Positions 1 to 5,388 of a DNA stretch of 44,251 nt are shown here, piece by piece. A program made the position numbers and the translations under genes. This DNA comes from a virus. How positions within the stretch are numbered: the first letter of the stretch is position 1; each line of letters begins with the position of its first letter. The DNA is taken from positions 1 to 44,251 of the IMG/VR virus record IMGVR_UViG_3300036845_000102; one strand, 5' to 3'. Under the pieces are notes generated by a model. The model ran no database searches. It had not been told where the DNA came from and saw nothing but the letters and a program-made list of their open reading frames with translations.

Positions 1-397
1 TACGTGTGACCTACACACATACACGTGCAATGAATGCACACACCATCAGTGTGGTGATGCATATGATCTATGTATATGTGTGCTTCACACGGCCGCACAC
101 TGCACATGGCCACTGCGACCGCAGGCGGTCGCTTGGGATCACTCTCGGCCGAGGCACCTCGTGCCGCTGGCACGGTGACCACGTGCTGACAGCCGAACCT
201 CTCACGCGCGCGCGTGTGTGTACGCGCGTGCCTACATAGGAACGTGCTTGCCGATCACTCGCCAGGTGCCCTGGCTGGCCGAAAAGCCCAAACCCATGAT
301 CACTGATTATGTCCGTGTTTGCCCTACCTCAGGCTTGACAGCCCACCGCCTTGGATCATGCCTCTGCGAGGCCGGAAACCGCCTCTTACCTGCGGAG
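1..397. other. Non-coding left end region
   Basis: No open frame here has a ribosome binding site or protein-like composition, so I see no gene. The first 100 bases are rich in CA/TG steps with short inverted repeats, such as CACAC and GTGTG around a CATCA loop. A Z-DNA-prone tract lies at 203-231. The promoter for the first rightward operon follows at 398. The region could be near a genome end or a control or replication site, but nothing in the sequence decides this. Confidence 0.5.
203..231. repeat. 29-nt alternating purine-pyrimidine tract
   Basis: Every base from 203 to 231 alternates pyrimidine and purine, made of CG, TG, CA and TA steps. Such tracts are known to favour left-handed Z-DNA under negative supercoiling. 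It sits about 190 bp upstream of the first rightward promoter. Any regulatory role is inference. Confidence 0.7.
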
Positions 398-426
398 TTG
401 ACAACCCTGGGGTGCCTGAGTAATGT
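398..426 (+). promoter_or_regulatory. Vegetative sigma-type promoter of first rightward operon
   Basis: The -35 is TTGACA at 398-403. After a 17-bp spacer comes the -10 TAATGT at 421-426, matching the actinobacterial TANNNT form. Transcription would start near 433, about 310 nt before the first gene at 743. This long leader is hairpin-rich and described separately. Confidence 0.7.
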
Positions 427-432
427 TCTCGT

Positions 433-742
433 TGTCAGGCCGCACCGCACAGCAACGGAACCGCCGAGCTTGCTCGGTAGGCCCTGCGAAGTGGTAGCCG
501 TTCCGACCATAGGCAAAGGGCCAGGTAAGCCCGATGCAAGCGGAGCAGAGACCGTAAGGTCAGGTGCCGCACCATATCGTCAGTACGCCAGGCCACACCT
601 TCGGGTGTGGGGTGACCAGGTTTCTAACCTACCCCGCAAGGGATGGTGAAGAGCGACCCTCGGGAAGCCTGCCCTGATCAACTGCGGTTCGACTCCGCAG
701 ACTGGCACGAAGGCAGGCAGGTGCCTGCCGGGAGAGGGAAGA
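433..742 (+). ncRNA. Candidate structured leader RNA
   Basis: Between the predicted start near 433 and the ATG at 743 there is no gene, but many local helices are visible. They are CCGAG/CTCGG with a CTTG loop (464-477), GACC/GGTC with a GTAA loop (550-561), CCACACC/GGTGTGG with a UUCG loop (593-610), AGGTT/AACCT (618-630), and a T-arm-like hairpin CTGCGG-TTCGACT-CCGCAG (682-700). The last is enclosed by a 7-bp helix, 667-673 with 712-718. Stable tetraloops and a canonical T-loop argue for a real RNA. It may be an mRNA leader, a separate ncRNA, or both. I do not recognise a known family. Confidence 0.5.
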
Positions 743-1168
743 ATGAAGATCGGTTACAAGGTTGTGAACGAGTTCAACAACCACACCCCTGTGTACTACT
801 GCGGTGGATGCCTCGACACGCACACTGGCGTCGAGGACATGTGGAGCAACGACGGTATTCAGCAGTGTATGTACTGCAAAGATCCCATCACGAATTACGA
901 GGACTCCTTTGTTGCTCGTGAGGAGACCGCAGGCACGAAGCCCAAATGGGTACAGTCACAACTCAACGACCGGGAAGTCTACGTGGTTACCTCGGTGACG
1001 TCACGTCACCCGGAGCGCTACCAAGCGTGTGGCAACGAGCGGGATGGTTTCACAGTGTACGACCACAACATCCCGGGCACCATCTGCGACGACTACGGCA
1101 CCCCCATCACGTTCGAATTCGAAGCAAGCGCGGTGCTGATGGCCTGCGTGATGAACGAGCGCAGCTAG
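743..1168 (+). CDS. Zinc-ribbon hypothetical protein
   Basis: A 141-aa protein with a good site (GGGAGAGGGAAG) before the ATG. Two CxxC pairs occur near residues 20-23 and 42-45 (YCGGC and CMYCK), spaced as in a zinc ribbon. The rest is rich in aromatic and acidic residues with no recognised domain. It is the first gene of the rightward early block and directly follows the structured leader. A small zinc-binding adaptor or regulator is possible; the function is unknown. Confidence 0.75.
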   Translation: MKIGYKVVNEFNNHTPVYYCGGCLDTHTGVEDMWSNDGIQQCMYCKDPITNYEDSFVAREETAGTKPKWVQSQLNDREVYVVTSVTSRHPERYQACGNERDGFTVYDHNIPGTICDDYGTPITFEFEASAVLMACVMNERS

Positions 1169-1175
1169 CACAAAG

Positions 1176-1232
1176 TCTCACCCTGCCAGCATCGAAGTAG
1201 CGGGGGTGAGAGCGCAGCACACTCAAGTGTGC
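1176..1232 (+). other. Two intergenic hairpins
   Basis: The gap between two genes contains TCTCACCC (1176-1183) pairing with GGGTGAGA (1204-1211), extendable by TGC/GCG across a one-base bulge. It is followed by GCACAC/GTGTGC with a TCAA loop (1217-1232). No U-tract follows, so this is not a typical intrinsic terminator. The ribosome binding site of the next gene lies just downstream. It fits the pattern of RNA structures in the gaps of this block but matches no class I know. Confidence 0.5.
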
Positions 1233-1247
1233 GCAAGAAAGGGAATG

Positions 1248-1709
1248 ATGAGTGACGATTTGCAGCCGTGGGAACTGGAGCTCCTGAGCTACGCCGGTGC
1301 CACTGCGGACGCCGATCAGGTGTTCGGTAACTCCGCATGGGCCGAGGGTGACCACATCGAAGATGGTGACTTCACTGAGGAGGCTCTGGACGCATGGTAT
1401 GCGAATGAGCCCACCTTCGGCACGCACTACGCCGACGGCTTCACCTTCGTGAACGTATACGAGGTAGACAGGATCTACGGTGGGCCCGAGGAGGGTGGCT
1501 GGTACTACGACACCGGAACGGTCGTCATCAGCCGTCAGGTGCCTACCGGAGACGCGAACCGGGTACAGAACGAGTTGGAGCGGGAGTGGCCTCGTGGCCA
1601 TGGCCAGAATGACTCCAACTCGGTGACCTACTGCGGTGGTGACTACCGGGTGTGGATCGAGGATGTCCCGGGTGCGGACTACCCGAAGGTGTCCCCGCAT
1701 TACGAGTAG
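1248..1709 (+). CDS. Hypothetical acidic protein
   Basis: A 153-aa, strongly acidic protein (pI clearly low from D/E count). Two ATGs at 1245 and 1248 follow GAAAGGG; the second has better spacing and is used here, and the first adds one Met. A tyrosine/glycine-rich stretch in the middle (VYEVDRIYGG) suggests a beta fold, but I recognise no domain. Its stop codon is four bases before the hammerhead ribozyme motif, so self-cleavage there would define this mRNA's 3' end. Confidence 0.75.
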   Translation: MSDDLQPWELELLSYAGATADADQVFGNSAWAEGDHIEDGDFTEEALDAWYANEPTFGTHYADGFTFVNVYEVDRIYGGPEEGGWYYDTGTVVISRQVPTGDANRVQNELEREWPRGHGQNDSNSVTYCGGDYRVWIEDVPGADYPKVSPHYE

Positions 1710-1712
1710 TCA

Positions 1713-1762
1713 GGACGAAACGCCGTGAGGCGTCCGCACGTTATGCGTGCGCTGATGAGTCC
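1713..1762 (+). ncRNA. Type II hammerhead self-cleaving ribozyme (1)
   Basis: All hammerhead core elements are present in type II order (stem II open). Stem II 5' strand GGAC is 1713-1716, the GAAA core 1717-1720, and stem III CGCC/GGCG with a GTGA loop 1721-1732, closed by A1720-U1733. Cleavage is expected after C1734. Stem I is CGCACG/CGTGCG with a TTATG loop (1735-1751), followed by the CUGAUGA core at 1752-1758 and stem II 3' strand GTCC at 1759-1762. It fills the gap between a stop codon and the next ribosome binding site. Cleavage would leave a 5'-OH RNA starting at 1735 with a hairpin, and an upstream mRNA ending just after a GNRA hairpin. Confidence 0.93.
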
Positions 1763-1773
1763 GAAAGGTGATC

Positions 1774-1989
1774 ATGGCACTTCCGTCCGTGAACGACTAC
1801 GGGCAGACAGAGAACCGCGCTGCATTCAAGCGTGGCGTTGCTGCTGCCAAGCGGTATTACAAGGCTTTGGAGCAAGGCAAGTCTCCGGACTACTGTGCCA
1901 TTATCGAACGGGCTGATGCCCGCAACGAGCGGCACGCGTGGTACGACGGTTTCGACTCCATCGCCAACCCTGAGTACTTCGAGGAGTGA
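1774..1989 (+). CDS. Small hypothetical protein
   Basis: A 71-aa protein. The ATG at 1774 is preferred over an in-frame GTG at 1768 because AAAGG lies five bases upstream of it. That site begins directly after the 3' end of the hammerhead, so ribozyme folding or cleavage could affect its translation. The middle is basic and helical (KRGVAAAKRYYKALEQGK) and the end acidic. It resembles small actinophage proteins with an EAxxxYYxAL-like helix, but I assign no function. Confidence 0.75.
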   Translation: MALPSVNDYGQTENRAAFKRGVAAAKRYYKALEQGKSPDYCAIIERADARNERHAWYDGFDSIANPEYFEE

Positions 1990-1991
1990 CC

Positions 1992-2264
1992 ATGCAACTT
2001 GCAATTCTGTACGATAACGGCGAGTTCCGCATCCATGCGGCTACCTGCCGGGACGTGTCCCGAGAGGCCAAGAGGTTCTTTGACACGCCTTGGCTGATCG
2101 AGGCCGTGGACAAGCACACAGTGAACGTATCGTGCTGGGCAGACATTGCCGGAGACACGACAGAGCCGGGCACGAAGGAATGGCACGCACTGTGTGACGA
2201 CTACGCGTCGTCGGAGTCCACGTACCTCCCTTGCTGTGCTGACGGGCTTTACGCAGGTAGCTAG
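1992..2264 (+). CDS. Hypothetical protein
   Basis: A 90-aa protein. The ATG at 1992 has GGAG five bases upstream; an in-frame GTG at 1986 is less likely. It starts two bases after the preceding stop, so translational coupling is likely. Several cysteines (four in the second half, including a CC pair) may bind metal or form disulfides. No known domain is recognised. Confidence 0.72.
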   Translation: MQLAILYDNGEFRIHAATCRDVSREAKRFFDTPWLIEAVDKHTVNVSCWADIAGDTTEPGTKEWHALCDDYASSESTYLPCCADGLYAGS

Positions 2265-2310
2265 AGGCTGAAAGTGCGGCGCACTATGTGCGCCAATCTT
2301 TGAACCACTA
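2261..2310 (+). other. Structured intergenic stem-loop with symmetric internal loops
   Basis: Nested complementary segments are visible: CTAG (2261-2264) with CTAG (2307-2310), AAAG (2271-2274) with CTTT (2298-2301), and GGCGCAC (2278-2284) with GTGCGCC (2288-2294). The internal loops are six/six and three/three bases. No poly-U follows. The outermost pair overlaps the stop codon of the preceding gene. It lacks hammerhead core bases. It could be a leader structure or an RNA-processing site. Confidence 0.45.
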
Positions 2311-2320
2311 GAAGGGATGT

Positions 2321-2638
2321 ATGATGATCGAGTACCGAGTATGGTGTGAGAACGGTGATCTGTTGGGATACGCTGAGGTGAACGGCGACCACTTTGCCGT
2401 TGCTGATGCCGACCCTGACAGCGGGTACGCATGGTTTGCTGCGGAGGGTGGTACCACGTTCGCCAGCGGGTACATGGCACAGAGCTACGCCCGTGACTGG
2501 GGGGAGGCCTACGCTGCTTACTGGCGTGACCGGTGCGATTGCGAGACGTCCGACTGTGGCGTCATGAACCCGCATGGCATCTACATTCAGGTCTGCGAGG
2601 ATGACTGGGATGTCACTGGGGATCCTTGCCGCCCGTAA
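2321..2638 (+). CDS. Cysteine-containing hypothetical protein
   Basis: A 105-aa protein beginning with two Met codons after GAAGGG. Starting at 2324 would remove one residue. The N-terminal half is tyrosine-, alanine- and glycine-rich. The C-terminal part has a CDCETSDC cluster and two further cysteines, suggesting metal binding or disulfides. Its stop codon lies five bases before the second hammerhead motif. Function is not recognised. Confidence 0.75.
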   Translation: MMIEYRVWCENGDLLGYAEVNGDHFAVADADPDSGYAWFAAEGGTTFASGYMAQSYARDWGEAYAAYWRDRCDCETSDCGVMNPHGIYIQVCEDDWDVTGDPCRP

Positions 2639-2643
2639 CACAA

Positions 2644-2693
2644 GGTCGAAACCCCGGGAGGGGTCGGTGGGTTACTCCCACCCTGATGAGACC
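2644..2693 (+). ncRNA. Type II hammerhead self-cleaving ribozyme (2)
   Basis: A second full type II hammerhead. Stem II is GGTC (2644-2647) with GACC (2690-2693). Core GAAA is 2648-2651. Stem III is CCCC/GGGG with a GGGA tetraloop (2652-2663), closed by A2651-U2664. Cleavage is predicted after C2665. Stem I is GGTGGG/CCCACC with a TTACT loop (2666-2682), and the core CUGAUGA is 2683-2689. Compared with the copy at 1713, every helix has changed sequence but kept pairing, while the core and the loop I start (TTA) are conserved. That is comparative support for function. The next gene's GGAG follows immediately. Confidence 0.93.
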
Positions 2694-2705
2694 ATTGGAG
2701 TCACC

Positions 2706-2843
2706 ATGTTCAACGTTTACGCCATTCGCAACCTCGAAGATGACGCGGTGCTGTTCGGCCGTCGCCTTGTTCTTGCGGCTGCGGAAGCCATTGTGAACGA
2801 GCTGATTGCCCAGGGTGTGTACGCCTGGGCAGAGCGCGTCTAA
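2706..2843 (+). CDS. Small protein, paralogue of 2928-3092
   Basis: A 45-aa protein with GGAG five bases before the ATG, directly downstream of the hammerhead. The pattern (MFxVxxxxxI, later an A/E-rich helix, then G-V/F-Y-A-W near the end) matches the next gene, so the two are paralogues. They are probably single small alpha/beta folds of unknown role. The gene is followed by a tRNA-like minihelix instead of a ribozyme. Confidence 0.72.
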   Translation: MFNVYAIRNLEDDAVLFGRRLVLAAAEAIVNELIAQGVYAWAERV

Positions 2844-2852
2844 CAGCTACAG

Positions 2853-2899
2853 GTGGCCCGGGAAAGGCGGTTACAGGGGTGCGAGTCCCCGCCGGGCAC
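2853..2899 (+). ncRNA. tRNA-like minihelix (acceptor + T-arm)
   Basis: GCCCGG (2856-2861) pairs with CCGGGC (2892-2897), extendable by GT/AC across one bulged base. Just before the 3' strand lies a T-arm-like hairpin, GGGG-TGCGAGT-CCCC (2876-2890). A 14-nt linker replaces the D- and anticodon arms. The 7-nt loop resembles a T-loop but has G in place of the second T. It sits in a gene gap upstream of the site for 2928. It is too short to be a tRNA. RNase P recognition is a hypothesis. Confidence 0.5.
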
Positions 2900-2927
2900 G
2901 CAACATTGGCACAACAAGGGAGTAACC

Positions 2928-3092
2928 ATGTTTGATGTTTGGTTCGTCAAATCCATTGGCGAGTTGCTGCACATCGATCGGGAGAAGAAGCTTTTCATTT
3001 CGAGCCTGGCCAGTCGCAATGAGGCTGAGCGAGTGGCGTGGAACCTCATGGAAGAGGGTTTCGTTTACAAGGCATGGGTCGAGGTGGCCTGA
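2928..3092 (+). CDS. Small protein, paralogue of 2706-2843
   Basis: A 54-aa protein with AGGGAG seven bases upstream of the ATG. Its start (MFDVWFVKSIG) and end (GFVYKAWVEVA) align with the 45-aa product of the preceding gene, indicating tandem duplication. The duplicates are preceded by different RNA elements, a hammerhead for one and a minihelix for the other. No function is recognised. Confidence 0.72.
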   Translation: MFDVWFVKSIGELLHIDREKKLFISSLASRNEAERVAWNLMEEGFVYKAWVEVA

Positions 3093-3093
3093 G

Positions 3094-3181
3094 CCTGGCT
3101 GACTGAGGGGGTTGTGGACGGGGCGAACCGGTGGTAGCCTGCCGGAACGTCTTGTCCCTTGTCCCATCAGCACTAGCCAGG
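3094..3181 (+). other. Structured gap with possible weak promoter
   Basis: A 96-base gap without a gene. CCTGGCT (3094-3100) is complementary to AGCCAGG (3175-3181), enclosing GACG/CGTC (3117-3120 with 3148-3151) and CCGG/CCGG (3128-3131 with 3142-3145). TTGTGG (3112-3117) and TAGCCT (3135-3140), 17 bp apart, could also be a weak promoter. The downstream strand of the outer helix overlaps the ribosome binding site of the 3189 gene, so pairing could modulate its translation. Confidence 0.35.
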
Positions 3182-3188
3182 AGAGATT

Positions 3189-3599
3189 GTGAAGTTTTCG
3201 TTTGCTACCAGTGAGGCACTTCAGATCACCAATGTGCTCATGGAGCACCGCCACACGGGCTACAGCGTCTCTGTGGGAGGCTTCCAGCCCGTCAGTGGGT
3301 ACATGGTGGGTGGAGAGGTCGAGAGCCTTGTGCTGCCCGCTGAGGGCTCGCACTACCTCTCGACGGATGACTGGCTGATCGCGCATTGGGATCTGCTGAG
3401 CAAGCCCGGTTACTTCGCCGGAGTCTGGACCGACTCGGAGTCCGGTGATGTCTATGTGGACATCAGCCGCAACGTGGATGACCTGTACACCGCTCTCGCC
3501 ATTGCGGCGGCGCGCAAGGAGCTGGCCATCTGGGATGTGGCGAACAGCGTGGAGATCCGCACCGAAGAGAGCGGCGCGGTTTTGTCCGACCGGCTGTAA
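3189..3599 (+). CDS. Hypothetical protein
   Basis: A 136-aa protein with a GTG start preceded by AGGAGA. It has mixed alpha/beta character: an N-terminal segment around residues 1-35, a central STDDWLIAHWDLL helix, then a beta strand DVYVDIS followed by a long helix with LAIAAARKELAIWD. The layout resembles small actinophage proteins of unknown function that accompany nucleotide metabolism genes, but I cannot name a family. Confidence 0.75.
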   Translation: MKFSFATSEALQITNVLMEHRHTGYSVSVGGFQPVSGYMVGGEVESLVLPAEGSHYLSTDDWLIAHWDLLSKPGYFAGVWTDSESGDVYVDISRNVDDLYTALAIAAARKELAIWDVANSVEIRTEESGAVLSDRL

Positions 3600-3606
3600 G
3601 CCGGTG

Positions 3607-3651
3607 GCCCCTGGAATGGCATACAACCTCGGTCGAGTCCGAGGCAGGGGC
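3607..3651 (+). ncRNA. tRNA-like minihelix (acceptor + T-arm), best example in this block
   Basis: GCCCCTG (3607-3613) is perfectly complementary to CAGGGGC (3645-3651). The hairpin CCTCGG-TCGAGT-CCGAGG (3627-3644) abuts the 3' strand with no intervening base, exactly as the T-arm stacks on the acceptor stem in tRNA. A 13-nt linker (3614-3626) stands where D- and anticodon arms would be. The loop is six bases, one short of a canonical T-loop, and no CCA follows. It lies between a stop and a ribosome binding site. Such coaxial stems are known to be minimal RNase P substrates; whether this one is cleaved is unknown. Confidence 0.65.
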
Positions 3652-3679
3652 GCGTAACACACGATAGAAAGGTTGCGAC

Positions 3680-4081
3680 ATGCAAGCTGAGCTGTTCACG
3701 GAGTTGCCGACCGGCTACCTCCCGTGTTCCCGTCCGGAACTGGTCGCGGGTTACGTCTCCATTCAGGACATCATCAACGGCGATTCCGGCGACTTCAGCC
3801 GGTGCCGGAGGTGTGAGAAGGCCTTGTGCCAGTGCCACTTGCACGAAAAGAGGCAAGACCCTCAGTACAACACGTTATTGGAGCACTTCCGAGCCGGTGG
3901 GATGATCAATCAGCCGGTCTACTATGAGCCTGAGGACAGATGCCTTTCCAATGGCCACCACCGGCTTGCCGCTGCCATGGACGCGGGGTACACTCACATC
4001 CCGTACCAGTCCCACTGGGGTAAGGAAGAGGACTGGGAGGAGAGCTTTGCCGACAAGGGATTCAAGCTGATCACGGAGTGA
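3680..4081 (+). CDS. ParB/sulfiredoxin-like domain protein with Cys cluster
   Basis: A 133-aa protein with AGAAAGG before the ATG. Near residues 95-105 it has NGHHRLAAAMDAG, the hallmark of the ParB N-terminal/sulfiredoxin-like fold (normally GxxRxxA, binding nucleotide or acting as nuclease). A cluster of Cys and His (CRRCEKALCQCHLH) around residues 43-56 suggests an inserted zinc site. Phages often carry single ParB-like proteins acting on DNA, as nucleases or methylation-linked factors. A DNA-binding or nuclease role is likely but not proven. Confidence 0.75.
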   Translation: MQAELFTELPTGYLPCSRPELVAGYVSIQDIINGDSGDFSRCRRCEKALCQCHLHEKRQDPQYNTLLEHFRAGGMINQPVYYEPEDRCLSNGHHRLAAAMDAGYTHIPYQSHWGKEEDWEESFADKGFKLITE

Positions 4082-4087
4082 CGGTAG

Positions 4088-4133
4088 GGCCGACATTGTC
4101 GGCCTGTCCGCCAAACTGTGAATCATGGTTTGG
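4088..4133 (+). other. Two hairpins upstream of the 4147 gene
   Basis: GGCCGAC/GTCGGCC with an ATT loop (4088-4104) is followed by CCAAAC (4111-4116) pairing with GTTTGG (4128-4133). The last two G residues of the second stem belong to the GGAG that probably serves the gene at 4147, so the stem could partly hide the ribosome binding site. No U-tract is present. Confidence 0.45.
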
Positions 4134-4146
4134 AGATTGGATCAAA

Positions 4147-4374
4147 ATGCGCGGGTACGTCAGCCAAATTCTCGACTACAATGAGGATGCGGCGCGCAAG
4201 TGGAATGACAAGCGCGTAAATTGTAACGGAACGGAGCAGAACGGCACGGTTGCCCGTGCCTACTGGAACGGCCCTGGACAGCCTGTGCAGCTCGTGGTGG
4301 ACTGGGACGACTCCCAGCTGATTTGGGCCCGTCACACGGACGCCGAGCACGTTACGATCATTCGGGAGGTCTGA
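4147..4374 (+). CDS. Hypothetical protein
   Basis: A 75-aa protein. The ATG at 4147 is chosen because the sequence upstream is structured RNA; an in-frame ATG at 4078 would overlap the preceding gene and those hairpins. The sequence has a polar N-terminus and a beta-rich C-terminus (QLVVDWDDSQLIWAR) resembling small SH3-like folds. The site is weak or distant (GGAG 11 bases away). No function is recognised. Confidence 0.65.
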   Translation: MRGYVSQILDYNEDAARKWNDKRVNCNGTEQNGTVARAYWNGPGQPVQLVVDWDDSQLIWARHTDAEHVTIIREV

Positions 4375-4376
4375 TC

Positions 4377-4667
4377 ATGGAGCTGGAATACCGATTCAAG
4401 ATCGGTGGCGGCTACCCTCACAACGAGGGCGTTACCGAGTGGCTGCCTCTCCCTTCGATTAGTACCACCCCGTTCGGGTGGGATTTCCGGTTCGAGGAGG
4501 AGTACCTTGACCTTTTCGAAATCCGGGAGAAGCCCTCGTTTGTCCCGGGGTACTTCATCTACACCGACCCTGACCACATTGCGCCCGGCTTGAAAAAGTC
4601 CGCGCATTGGTTCGACGACGACCCAGGCAAGGACTATGCCCGAGTAGATGTTACCCTAGCTGACTGA
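4377..4667 (+). CDS. PGYF-motif family protein (copy 1)
   Basis: A 96-aa protein. The ATG at 4377 has GGAGG seven bases upstream, and the gene nearly abuts the preceding stop. It starts MELEYRFKIGG, contains EIREKPSFVPGYF and ends with ARVDVTL. The same frame, MELEY / EIRxKPxFxPGYF / RVxVTL, appears in the genes at 4726 and 6021 and in part at 5083 and 15286, defining a paralogous family. They are probably small beta-rich proteins of unknown role. Confidence 0.75.
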   Translation: MELEYRFKIGGGYPHNEGVTEWLPLPSISTTPFGWDFRFEEEYLDLFEIREKPSFVPGYFIYTDPDHIAPGLKKSAHWFDDDPGKDYARVDVTLAD

Positions 4668-4674
4668 GGAATTT

Positions 4675-4714
4675 GGTCCCGGGCTTGTCCCGGGACCTTG
4701 TTCTCCATTTAGAA
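4675..4714 (+). promoter_or_regulatory. Two-hairpin leader element (copy 1)
   Basis: A 9-bp hairpin GGTCCCGGG/CCCGGGACC with a CTTGT loop (4675-4697) is followed by TTCT/AGAA with a six-base loop (4701-4714). The AGAA runs into the Shine-Dalgarno AAAGGA. The first hairpin plus its T-rich tail may act as a weak terminator, and the second may limit ribosome access. The same design recurs at 5031 and 5579. Confidence 0.6.
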
Positions 4715-4725
4715 AGGATGATACA

Positions 4726-5022
4726 ATGGAGTTGGAATACCGGTCCAAGACCAACCACACCAGTGAGATTAGCGGCTGGTGTACGCTCGAATTGACCGAG
4801 CGGGGTGGTGGGCGCTGGGACTACCGAGAGGCCAAGGAGCTCGGAGACGCCCTGGAGTACCTGGAGATTCGAGTGAAGCCGGACTTCATTCCGGGGTACT
4901 ACCAGTGCACCGAAGAGGGGTTGCATTTTGGCATAGGGGAGATTCTTTGGATGGGCTCCCAGGCCGACATAGACCACACCAAGTGTGGCTGGTCTCGTGT
5001 GAACGTCACCCTGGCTGAGTAA
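4726..5022 (+). CDS. PGYF-motif family protein (copy 2)
   Basis: A 98-aa protein with AAAGGA before the ATG. It shares MELEYRSK at the start, LEIRVKPDFIPGYY in the middle and WSRVNVTLAE at the end with the 4377 and 6021 products. The C-terminal half differs more than the N-terminal half. It is flanked on both sides by copies of the two-hairpin leader, so gene plus leader appear to have been duplicated together. No function is recognised. Confidence 0.75.
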   Translation: MELEYRSKTNHTSEISGWCTLELTERGGGRWDYREAKELGDALEYLEIRVKPDFIPGYYQCTEEGLHFGIGEILWMGSQADIDHTKCGWSRVNVTLAE

Positions 5023-5030
5023 GGGGAGTT

Positions 5031-5070
5031 GGGCTCACTCTGTGAGCCCCTTCTCTCTCTACTTAGAGAG
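5031..5070 (+). promoter_or_regulatory. Two-hairpin leader element (copy 2)
   Basis: GGGCTCAC/GTGAGCCC with a TCT loop (5031-5049) is followed by a C/T-rich tract and CTCTCT/AGAGAG with an ACTT loop (5055-5070). The second hairpin occupies the position of TTCT/AGAA in the other two copies but with different, still complementary bases, which supports pairing. It lies just upstream of the AGGA for the 5083 gene. Confidence 0.6.
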
Positions 5071-5082
5071 GCAGGAAACACA

Positions 5083-5388
5083 ATGGATGTTGTGTGGCAA
5101 TACCGGCTCTTCTACGGCCCGTCTGACGTGACGGAGGACGGGTGGACTAGCTGGAAAACTTTGCGAGCCGAGACGGTCCATTACGGGCCCCGGACGTTGC
5201 TCAGCCTTGACCCGCACGCTACTGGTCGGATTGAGTTCCGTATCAAGCCGGAGCCGGTCAGTGACACGTCACTGGATGAGGACTACTACCTCGGCATTGA
5301 TGATGAAGATGATCTGGACGACCAGGAGGACGTCTGGCCCGACTTCATTGATGAAGGCGGCTACTACTTCGGGCAGCAGGGCCACTGA
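5083..5388 (+). CDS. Acidic hypothetical protein related to PGYF family
   Basis: A 101-aa protein with AGGA before the ATG. The N-terminus (MDVVWQYRLFYG) and the RIEFRIKPEP segment parallel the EIRxKP segment of the PGYF family. The PGY motif is absent, replaced by a long acidic tail (DEDDLDDQEDVW). It is probably a diverged member of the tandem family. The stop overlaps the next ATG. Confidence 0.7.
   Translation: MDVVWQYRLFYGPSDVTEDGWTSWKTLRAETVHYGPRTLLSLDPHATGRIEFRIKPEPVSDTSLDEDYYLGIDDEDDLDDQEDVWPDFIDEGGYYFGQQGH

Noticed and set aside
335-363. TTGACA at 335-340 as a promoter
   Set aside because: No TANNNT -10 at 16-18 bp spacing; the TTGACA at 398 has one.
218-649. 143-codon open frame in the left region
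   Set aside because: No ribosome binding site, unusual amino acid composition, and it crosses the promoter at 398-426 and stable hairpins; non-coding RNA fits better.
1176-1232. Twister ribozyme or terminator in the 1169-1247 gap
   Set aside because: Conserved twister bases are not found and no U-tract follows; listed only as hairpins.
2871-3662. 263-codon minus-strand open frame
   Set aside because: It runs antisense through two well-supported plus-strand genes and their gaps, with no start signal and shadow-type composition.
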